A stretch of DNA of 18,498 bases from Chloromonas sp. AAM2 (lineage: Eukaryota; Chlorophyta; Chlorophyceae; Chlamydomonadales; Chlamydomonadaceae): assembly GCA_004335635.1 (NCBI GenBank), contig QAXH01000869.1:8632-27129 (forward strand), given 5' to 3'. This document shows positions 1 to 7,288 of the stretch, piece by piece. The notes under the pieces were generated by a model that ran no database searches, was not told the DNA's origin, and saw nothing but the letters and a program-made list of their open reading frames with translations. The translations under genes were made by a program, and so were the position numbers. How positions within the stretch are numbered: position 1 is the stretch's first letter; each line of letters opens with the position of its first letter.

Positions 1-65
1 CCTCCATCCGCCCCAGTTTGGGATGGATGCCGCGCCGCAGCAGGTTGGGGCGGTTCTGCACACAC
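1..65. other. Coding-looking fragment at window edge
   Basis: The first 65 bases are GC-rich like the exons elsewhere and unlike the AT-richer sequence that follows. Two readings are possible. On the minus strand an acceptor (GTGTGTGCAG at about 65-56) would open an exon running off the left edge, with residues such as NRPNLLRRGIHPKLGRME. On the plus strand the fragment would end at a donor (ACAC|GTGAGTA, GT at 66-67). The minus reading fits the strand of all other genes here and gives a more protein-like composition. I do not recognise the protein and cannot choose the strand firmly. Confidence 0.3.
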
Positions 66-313
66 GTGAGTATCCATGTGCCAAATCAGTATATGAGTCA
101 CGAGGGGCCAGTTATGAATTGGTGAGGTATGCCGCAGTACGTGATTTTTCCAAACTGGCGTTGCTTCATGTTCTCCGGCTGCCTGCCAGTTCTAACTGCA
201 CCCACTGCCAGGCTGCCTGACAGGTCCAAATAACTGGAAAATAAATTAGTATGCCGCGATGTGAATTCCTTAAAATGGCCTGTGCCAACTATCCAACCAT
301 GAAAAGCCATGTA

Positions 314-334
314 ATGATGATGATGATGATGATG
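314..334. repeat. (ATG)7 microsatellite
   Basis: Seven perfect ATG units. The same 13-base word, CCTGTGCCAACTA, lies just before (about 279-291) and just after the run, so the microsatellite sits inside a small local duplication. It is in non-coding sequence. Confidence 0.9.
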
Positions 335-365
335 CCTGTGCCAACTAGATGAATGTTTTCATCCT

Positions 366-389
366 GGAGTCACGTTAGGAGTCACGTTA
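366..389. repeat. 12-bp tandem duplication
   Basis: The word GGAGTCACGTTA occurs twice in direct, perfect tandem. It lies in sequence with no gene call and looks like a replication-slippage duplication. Confidence 0.85.
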
Positions 390-1412
390 TTAAAGTTAAA
401 ACTTGGCCAGAGCCTTGCTAACCAGAACGTTACTTAAGCCTTCAGCTTACACTGCAGGCCTTCTGTCGACTATCTGCTTGGCAGTACTGCCGTAAGTGGA
501 CTTGGGGTGAAATGGGATTTGGTACACAGGTGAGAAAGTTTTCCTCCAAGAACCCTAGCAGCTCGAGGTTGTGTCACGAAATAAAGGTTGTGTGGTATTG
601 TAGTAACAAAAGGCCGGTGAACCAGTCGGAGTGGGAAGCCATGTTCAGTACTGAAGAGGAAGTCAGGGGATACCGGTGATGCGGAAGGTGTGAGCAAGTC
701 GAGTGACGTTTGCTGTGTATATCGCAACTGGCCCACCGCAGGAGCCTCTAAAACCGTGTATTTCAATGCGAAGTTCAAATGTGGTGCAGTAGTAAACTGC
801 AAACCGGCCAGCGGGGGTGTTCACTGGACGTCTTTGAAGTTCAGCTTGTGAAGTTCATCAAAAGTAAACTGTGCAACGTTGCTTGATAGACACAATATCT
901 TAACAGCAGTGTTGATTGCAGTTGTGGTGTTATGTTGTTGTGAGAAACGGTTGGTGCCAAAGTGACCATTCGTTATCTGGCCCACTACTGGGGCCCTGAC
1001 TGTACTGCTTGTCAAAAGTACAACAAAGCTCGTTGTCCAGAGGACGCATTACACAATCGTTGCGCTGTGTAAAGGCCTGCACTGTTAATGTACAACGTGA
1101 CCACATGCACGTGACACATATGCATGAGGTCAACCTGCCAAGGAGAGGATGCACCGGTTGCCGTCACGGACAGGGGATAGCAAGGTGCTGACTGCAGGCA
1201 GTCGAAAAGCCAAACGCAGCAAAGCGGGAACGTCAATAGTCAGCCATGCTCAAACTGGCTGAATGCGCTGAAAGCGTTAAATCCTTTGTCTGCTGGGCCT
1301 GGATGAGCAACCATCAATAGCTCGTGTGCCAAAGCCAGGGTATAACTTGCGAGGACTGGCCAAGACATTCCAAACAGCTGCCGCAACACAGCAGCGCTAC
1401 AAAGCATGCACA

Positions 1413-1518
1413 GCCAGAGCACCAGTTGTAGTGACTGAGCACAAACCGCAGCCAGAGCACCAGTTGTAGTGACTGAGCACAAACCGCAGCCAGAGCACCA
1501 GTTGCAGCGACTGAGGAC
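1413..1518. repeat. 38-bp tandem repeat, 2.8 copies
   Basis: A 38-bp unit beginning GCCAGAGCACCAGTTG is repeated perfectly at 1413-1450 and 1451-1488. A third, diverged and truncated copy (1489-1518, three substitutions) follows. Because 38 is not a multiple of three, a reading frame crossing it gives different peptides in each copy. I therefore read it as a non-coding minisatellite. Confidence 0.9.
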
Positions 1519-1890
1519 GCCGCCTGCGCATTCAAGGACACCACTTACTGCAGGCTGTTTGAAAACTGGCACACTTTGCATTCCCATGATGTTTCACTGA
1601 TGTAGGTAGCCATTGCACGATGCTTCAAATCAAACTGTCCACGTGCGACTCGTTTGCCAATCAGAGCAACAAGGCTGACTGTCCGCATCCAAAGTAGCAA
1701 ATCCATGGCAAACTCATGCTTACATGTGAGTGCGCAGTCAGCTGGCCTCAGCATTACGCAGCATGCAGACCATGTGCCAGCACATACCTTTGACAAAAGG
1801 AAGCGCCAATACTCTGACAATGGTATTGTACAAGCTGAAAGCTACACGGGAGGTATGTAACGTTGATGATGGCAATGCTTGAGAAGAAAT

Positions 1891-1895
1891 TTACA
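1891..1895 (-). terminator. Candidate TGTAA poly(A) signal
   Basis: TGTAA on the minus strand, about 385 bases past the stop codon of the disordered-protein gene. TGTAA is the usual green-algal poly(A) signal and 3' UTRs of several hundred bases are normal in that group. The match is only five bases, so the assignment rests mainly on position and strand. A second minus TGTAA lies further on at 1724-1720. Confidence 0.3.
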
Positions 1896-2278
1896 GGTTG
1901 AATGGCAACTGGCACAGGACCAATGATCCACAAGAGCATGCAAGCACGATGACAAACATGCATGCCTATGGGCGAAAAGCCTGCTCACCACCAGCACCTT
2001 GAACTACCTGCTGTTTGTCTTTGCATCTGCACAACACAGCGCATGCCTAACAAGCCTTTGAACTCTATGTCAGGCTCTCCATCATCAAAACATTTGACCA
2101 GGATGCATTTTCACCAGGTGATGACCCTGCCATGTGCACGGCAAGCCAAAATAAAAGTACCAAAGCCATCCTTGCATACGTAAGCAAGCACTTTCTTTGC
2201 TCGACCAGCGCTGCCCAGTCACTGTACACAAGGGTGGACTGTACTGCTGCACCATCAGCCTGTTCCTGTACTGCATGG

Positions 2279-5200
2279 CTAGCAGCCTGTGGTGCGCAGT
2301 CCCCCCGCCACAGCCTGCTGCATGGCAGCAAACACCCTCCCAACCTGCTGCTTTTCACCCCCCTGTCCTGCGCCCACCACCGCCACGCCTGACGGCTCCC
2401 TTGCCGCCGGTGTTCCAATCGCTGTCAGCGGCTTACCCGTCTCTGATACCTTTCCTCCACCACCCGCCGCTGCTCCCATTGGCGCCAGGGGCCCACCCAC
2501 CTCCAGCCCCTGCCCAAAGTCGCCCCCGGTCCCAGCTGCTTCCGACCTCACTACTGCTGTTGCAAGCGGCATGGCCACCCCAGACGGCTGGTCCACTGAC
2601 TGGTCGTTGGCTGCTGCAGCTACCTCTCCTGCTGGTCCAGGTGCGGCTGGAGGCACAGGCGCCTCAGGCTGAGCAGGCAGCTCATGTGACAGCGGCTCTG
2701 CTGTTGCTGCTCCCACTGAGTTCCCGGGTTGCTGCCGCGCCAGCTCCTCCGCTGTCATCTCCGCCGCCTGTGCCGAGGGCTCGTCCGTTTCTATGCGGTT
2801 GGCCACCTCAGCAGGGACGTCAATCCAGCCCAGGTTGCTCACAACCACTTCGCTCAGACGCTCACCGACATCATGCAGTGCATGCTGCAGCCGCGCGCCC
2901 AAGCCCGCATGATGCTCGCCCACTGCATGCTTCTCACTACCACCCTCACTTCCACCTTCCTTTGCAGATGACGCGTCATCATTGAACTTCACACCTTGGG
3001 CTGATGAGGGCAGAAATCGCTCACCGCCTTCAGCTGGCAACACCCTGGCAGCACCTTCACCCAGCGACTCATCTTCCTGGCCCGTGTCTTCACCATGTGC
3101 TGCTGCAGGCAAATCCGTTTCCACCCCTTCACCTAGCACCCCCGGACCACCACATGATGCCTCAGCTACCCCTTCCTCACCCTCCTGTCCCAAATGCAAC
3201 TCCTCCCCTTCTGAAGCCTGCCTGTTTAAAGCAATCTCAGGCGAGCTAGCAACGATGTCATCGTCTGCAGTATCAACCAACGGAATCGGCAGGGCTTCCC
3301 TCTTGAAGATATCATCATCCCTGTCAGCAGCGCCCCTCATTTCAGGTGTAACCTCCTCAGGCGGCATGTGATAGGGGTTTCCTGGCTCCGGAACCTCCTC
3401 CATGTACGTTTGCACGTCTTCCTCCCCCTGATGCATGCGCTCTGCCACCATTCCCGCCATCGCTCGTCCCCTAGAAACCGCCGCTTCATATGTATCACGT
3501 GCTGCTCCAGCTACCTTACTGGAAGCCTTAGCCATGCGCTCCTGAACCTGCTGCACCTCCTGGGCCGAATCAACACTCCCCTTTGTGTCATCACCCAAAG
3601 TGTGACTTTCAGTGTGGCCCTTGCCCTCACTCACACCCTTACTCTCCCCCTCCGCCGGCCCCTCAGTGAGGCGCTCCAAGCCCTCCACCAAAGCCACACT
3701 CCTGGACGGCTGCACTGCCGCCCACTCCTGCCTGTGCCCGCCCTGTGCTGGTGCACTGTACTGCGCTTGGAAAGCATCAGTCACAGGCTGCCTGGGTGCT
3801 GCTGCTGCTGCCGGTGCTGATGCCGGTGCTGCTGCTGCTGGTGCTGCTACTGGTGCTGCTGCTGGGACGCCAACTACATTGGCGGGTACACCCTCGACTG
3901 TGTTGGTGGTTGCAGATGAGTAATCAGGGGGCGGCGGGGCCGTGCCAGCGGCCTCAATGTTGCCTGCACTGACCTGCCTAGGCCTCTGTGTGCCCGCAGG
4001 TCCAAAGAACCCCGGTGTGCGCGACATGTCAGCCGAAGATGCCTGACCAGCCACCGGTGCGGTGAACCCCGGTGCACGGGACACCTCAGCGGAAGGCGCC
4101 TCATGTTCAGCAACAGGTGGATCGGTGGAGCCGGGCGTGCGCAAGAGGTCAACGGATGCTTCGGGGTCACGAAGCGACTCAGGGGGTGGCTTGCCGGCGA
4201 GCCTGGCCTTGGCTTCCTCGCATGCATCTTCCACTGCATGTGCCACCGCCCCCGCTGTGGCCTGTGCTGCTTCAAATGCTGCCGCTCCCGCACCCTTGAT
4301 TGCGAGTGTGGCATGGCCCGTGACATCACCCACGTAAGCGAGCATGTCCTCCGCACGCTCCTCATGCATCTTGTCTTCGTCAATGCCGCGCTGCTGCTTG
4401 TCCTTTTCAGTGTTGCTTGCAAGCTGCTCTGCCTTGGTGCTACCCTCTTGCTGCTCAGCTGTAGATCTGGTAACAATTGCAGCTGCACCGGGCGAACCAG
4501 AGTAAGCAGTTGACATTGATTCAGCTGTCGCCGGCCCGCCCGCCTGCCTGGCAAGAGCCATAGCGCCTGCCACTGATTCCCCAGCCTTGACAAGCTTCTC
4601 AGCAATGTTTTCCTTTACCGCATGCACCTTTTGGCCGACGCCCCCTTCCTCCTGTCGCTGATGAGCGGCCGCCTCAATGCCAGACACGTCAACGGTCGCT
4701 GAGCCGCTGGCGGGATCAGCAACTACAGCTGTAGCTGTGACTGTGGATGAGGGTGTGGCTGTGAGAGGTGGGTTTGTGGATGGGGCTGCTAAGGTTGAGG
4801 TAGAAGGCTCCACCACAGTGCTCGTGTGGGTGGTGGCAGGAGACTCATCCATTTCGATGTCAGTGGTGGTGGTGGTGGTGGCGGGGCGGAACTCACTCGG
4901 GATTCTGCCATCGTGTTCGGTGTCAAGCAGGAATGCTAGCTCGGGTTCTGGCAGGTTGGGCTCGGCTGGAAGAAACAGGTCAGGATCAGATTCAGCCGAT
5001 GCTGGGTTTAGGGCTCGGTTTCTAACCATTGCAGGCTCAGCTTGCACTGTTGCGGGCCAAGCGGGCGTGGCAGGCGGGCAGGGGTTCACTGGCTCTGGTT
5101 TGGCTGAGTCATCATCATCAGCTGGCTGCACTACTTGTGGCTGTGTCCAGGCACCGCTGTCCACCTCGGCTTGCTGTGCCGTGTCGATTTCCTGTTCAAT

Positions 5201-5962
5201 GACGGGTACAAGCTCCTGTAGCTCCTGCTGAGCTGCCACTAGCGTGGGCATGCCTGGCTGCTGAGGCTCCGCCGGCTGCTCGCTGCTGGTGGTTTGCCCG
5301 GTGCTGCTGATAGACAGAGGCGATGCAAGGGTGGGCAGGGGCTCTAAAATACCTTCGCAGCACATGAACACAAGGTGATGGTTGCGCTTGAGGTGCTGCT
5401 CAAGAAACGCCTTGTTGTCCTGTTGCTGTCCCATGCGTGTATTGAAATAATCAATGGAATAAGGCAAGAGAAACGGGCAGGAACACTGTAAACCCAAGCA
5501 TACACCCACAACGGGTATAGATACAACACCCCTCCCGTACACACATACCCACACACCTGGCGCTCCTGCCCTGACGGTGCCGCTCCGCCGGCGAGCCTGC
5601 GGCGACGTGTTGGCGCCGGGAGAAATAGGGGCACTTGCATGCGGGTGGTTCAAACGCGAGTCATAGTCCTCAGCTGCGCTGCTGGCCGCCTGCGAGAGGG
5701 CAGTAAGGAAGCTGGCAGCCCCACGTGCCCATCTAGAGCCTCGACCAGACGAATGGTGCTCCTGCTGCTGCATGGCATGGCCATTGGGGGAGTTGGGCTG
5801 GCTGGGGAAGGATTGTAGGTCGCTGGAGGTGAAGGCACCGGGGAAGAGCGGGGAGGCGGCGGCGTGGGAGGGAGTGGAGTGCTGGCTGTTGTCGGCACTG
5901 GCCATGTCCTCTCGCACTGCTGCAGCCGCCATCTGCTGCACCTGCAGGATGTAAAGCAACAT
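2279..5962 (-). CDS. Long low-complexity, helix-rich protein of unknown function
   Basis: One frame is open for 1,227 codons, ending in TAG at 2279-2281. The first ATG is at 5962. A second ATG at 5932 follows a good acceptor (CATCCTGCAG|GTGCAG), so upstream exons are possible and the true start is uncertain. A probable 123- or 129-bp intron (donor GG|GTATGT at 5548; acceptors at 5426 or 5420) would remove a hydrophobic stretch and join cleanly into DNKAFLEQHLKRNHHLVF. The intron is 3n long with no stop, so it can be retained in frame. The rest is Ser/Pro- then Glu/Pro-rich, with Ala-rich amphipathic helices resembling LEA proteins (roughly residues 450-480, 530-590, 805-850, 1015-1075). There are also three degenerate PG-containing repeats near 600-660 and a poly-Ala/Pro run near 695-725. 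No membrane anchor remains if the intron is removed. I recognise no family. A structural or stress-related role would be a guess. Confidence 0.75.
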   Translation of the reverse strand: MLLYILQVQQMAAAAVREDMASADNSQHSTPSHAAASPLFPGAFTSSDLQSFPSQPNSPNGHAMQQQEHHSSGRGSRWARGAASFLTALSQAASSAAEDYDSRLNHPHASAPISPGANTSPQARRRSGTVRAGAPGVWVCVYGRGVVSIPVVGVCLGLQCSCPFLLPYSIDYFNTRMGQQQDNKAFLEQHLKRNHHLVFMCCEGILEPLPTLASPLSISSTGQTTSSEQPAEPQQPGMPTLVAAQQELQELVPVIEQEIDTAQQAEVDSGAWTQPQVVQPADDDDSAKPEPVNPCPPATPAWPATVQAEPAMVRNRALNPASAESDPDLFLPAEPNLPEPELAFLLDTEHDGRIPSEFRPATTTTTTDIEMDESPATTHTSTVVEPSTSTLAAPSTNPPLTATPSSTVTATAVVADPASGSATVDVSGIEAAAHQRQEEGGVGQKVHAVKENIAEKLVKAGESVAGAMALARQAGGPATAESMSTAYSGSPGAAAIVTRSTAEQQEGSTKAEQLASNTEKDKQQRGIDEDKMHEERAEDMLAYVGDVTGHATLAIKGAGAAAFEAAQATAGAVAHAVEDACEEAKARLAGKPPPESLRDPEASVDLLRTPGSTDPPVAEHEAPSAEVSRAPGFTAPVAGQASSADMSRTPGFFGPAGTQRPRQVSAGNIEAAGTAPPPPDYSSATTNTVEGVPANVVGVPAAAPVAAPAAAAPASAPAAAAAPRQPVTDAFQAQYSAPAQGGHRQEWAAVQPSRSVALVEGLERLTEGPAEGESKGVSEGKGHTESHTLGDDTKGSVDSAQEVQQVQERMAKASSKVAGAARDTYEAAVSRGRAMAGMVAERMHQGEEDVQTYMEEVPEPGNPYHMPPEEVTPEMRGAADRDDDIFKREALPIPLVDTADDDIVASSPEIALNRQASEGEELHLGQEGEEGVAEASCGGPGVLGEGVETDLPAAAHGEDTGQEDESLGEGAARVLPAEGGERFLPSSAQGVKFNDDASSAKEGGSEGGSEKHAVGEHHAGLGARLQHALHDVGERLSEVVVSNLGWIDVPAEVANRIETDEPSAQAAEMTAEELARQQPGNSVGAATAEPLSHELPAQPEAPVPPAAPGPAGEVAAAANDQSVDQPSGVAMPLATAVVRSEAAGTGGDFGQGLEVGGPLAPMGAAAGGGGKVSETGKPLTAIGTPAAREPSGVAVVGAGQGGEKQQVGRVFAAMQQAVAGGLRTTGC
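3790..3872 (-). repeat. GCT/GGT trinucleotide run (poly-Ala/Pro)
   Basis: On the plus strand this is a run of CTG/GGTGCT triplets. On the coding minus strand it reads mostly GCA/GCC/CCA codons, giving an Ala-rich stretch broken by Pro and Val. The interruptions are mostly in frame, which fits slippage inside a tolerated, disordered part of the protein. Confidence 0.8.
3985..4165 (-). repeat. Three degenerate ~19-residue protein repeats
   Basis: Within the disordered protein three successive segments share the pattern (L/S)R-(T/A)-PG followed by a Pro-containing tail: LLRTPGSTDPPVAEH, VSRAPGFTAPVAG and MSRTPGFFGPAG. They are separated by Glu/Ser/Ala-rich linkers. Protein similarity is clearer than DNA similarity, so the duplication is not recent. 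Confidence 0.65.
4865..4890 (-). repeat. GTG run encoding poly-Thr
   Basis: A run of GTG triplets on the plus strand, read as ACC/ACA/ACT Thr codons on the minus strand of the long gene (TTTTTT before DIEMDE). It is a short slippage-type expansion inside disordered coding sequence. Confidence 0.7.
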
Positions 5963-6335
5963 ACTGGGTGATCAGTATTACTACATGGCCCATCACTGTT
6001 TGACATACGGCACTGCTGCACAACATCTCTCCATGACACATGCGCCTGTCATTGCGCTAAAATGGCACCTTGATCGCAATCTGTTCGTAACTGTGGTGTG
6101 TGCATCAGACGCAGTAAGGTAGTTGAGTCAGGAGCAAAGCAGTGACTGGCTTTCCTGTGTTACAAGTACAGGCACGTCGCACAAGGATGCAGTCTCTGTC
6201 CTGTGCGTTGTTCAGCGTCACTATGCAGACATGGCAACTGTTAGTTATGCTTACAGCTAACAAAGGTCACATAGTCAAGTGCGTAGGCTGAAACTGTCAC
6301 GCAATCACGTTGTGTGGCACACGAGCAAGAGAGCG
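5963..6335 (-). other. Spacer or 5' intron/leader upstream of the long gene
   Basis: There is no supported coding exon here. The acceptor at about 5947 implies that the long gene has at least one upstream leader exon. A possible donor, ATCAAG|GTGCCA, lies near 6070 on the minus strand. I could not identify a promoter or fix the transcription start. Confidence 0.35.
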
Positions 6336-7105
6336 TCACATGCACCCATGCCACATGCAGGAGATCTCTCGCCCAGTCACTGGACCATGCGCACCTCGTC
6401 GCCGCTGGGGGGCGTCAAAGCTACATAAATCAAAGTTGGTGACCTCGCCCTGCATGTGCGACCGCATGTGCGTCAAAAGTGTGATTTGATCATGCGCGGC
6501 AAGACAGGACGCCTCACCACGCCAGATGTGATCCAGTTCAGAGCAAGAACCCTGCACAAGGCCTTCGCAAGAGGCTTCGAGACGTTCTGCGCACCTTTGC
6601 ATGGCAACTGCTAGCTCCTGAACGTCTTGCGGCGTTGCCAAGGGTTCTTGCATGCTGAGACGAATAAGTTCACTGGAGGAGCTCTCCAGTCTTGACGGTG
6701 TGACACTTCCAAAAGCCTGCGAATTGTGGATAGCGCGTTTCAAAGCAAGATTGACATGGCAGATCGCGGCTTGAAGCCATGTCAGCAACACGCATCACCC
6801 GGATGCCTACCTATAAAGCGAGTTTGAACGCCTACCGTGGACTGAAGTGGGGTCTCGCATGCAGCTACCTCCGCTTTGATAGCGTCTGTAGGTGCAAATG
6901 CGTCCTTGCGAATTTGCGCGGGCATTTGAGGCTCTTCATAAAGCTGCGGCTCCTTGCTGATTCCTTGATATCTTGGAGGCATGCCCAACTCGTTCATATC
7001 AATATGACAGCCTGTAAATTCAATGAGTAGATTGCGGCCTTGATTGTGGCTTTCTTCGCGCCAAAGGAACCCTTCTGACGTCAACACAAAGTGTGAATCA
7101 CGGGT
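6336..7105 (-). CDS. Unrecognised protein, two linked exons, 5' end missing
   Basis: Two minus-strand exons join in frame. Exon A is 7105-6836 (270 bp, phase 0 at both ends; acceptor GACTAG|ACC, donor CCACG|GTAGGC). Exon B is 6716-6336 (381 bp; acceptor ATTCGCAG|GCT, ending in TGA). Together they encode about 216 residues. The sequence looks protein-like, with motifs such as GRNLLIEFTGCHIDMNELG and a helical C-terminal half (MQRCAERLEASCEGLVQ, SELDHIWRGEASCLAAHDQ). Exon A opens just after an in-frame stop, so it is either an internal exon or starts at an inner ATG (6997). No upstream exon is evident in the short gap to the tRNase Z stop at 7289. Exon B could also splice onward at a GAG|GTCACC donor into the long gene downstream, making these its 5' exons. 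I do not recognise the family. Confidence 0.5.
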
Positions 7106-7288
7106 CTAGTCAGGTGCGAACTGAGGAATGAGTTTTGAAGTATGTGGACACAAGCCCTCGAAGTCCGGAGAAACAATGTGCTATTACTACATTGCTGTAC
7201 TCAGGAGACCGCGCGGTTCATCAGCTACTTTGGACCGGTTTGGGTCTGACTCATGCACGTCCAAACCACCAGATTTTATTCACATTCG

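Larger units (their letters stand above)
56..1412. other. Spacer without a supported gene
   Basis: No open frame here shows a recognisable domain or a phase-consistent exon chain. A 110-codon minus frame (802-470) is open but has no domain and no convincing splice sites. The stretch holds the microsatellite and the 12-bp duplication. It may be intron or UTR of the gene that touches the left edge. Confidence 0.4.

Noticed and set aside
1240..1587. Cys/Trp-rich minus frame of 115 codons
   Set aside because: It runs through the 38-bp tandem repeat, whose length is not a multiple of three. The protein is a repeat artefact.
2197..5231. Many long plus-strand frames opposite the 2279-5962 gene, some over 180 codons
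   Set aside because: GC-rich, low-complexity coding sequence on one strand keeps the other strand open. Their translations are Pro/Ala/Leu repeats without a fold.
7275..7280. AATAAA on the minus strand just past the tRNase Z stop
   Set aside because: Only nine bases after the stop, and AATAAA is not the usual green-algal signal. It is too close to serve as a poly(A) signal.
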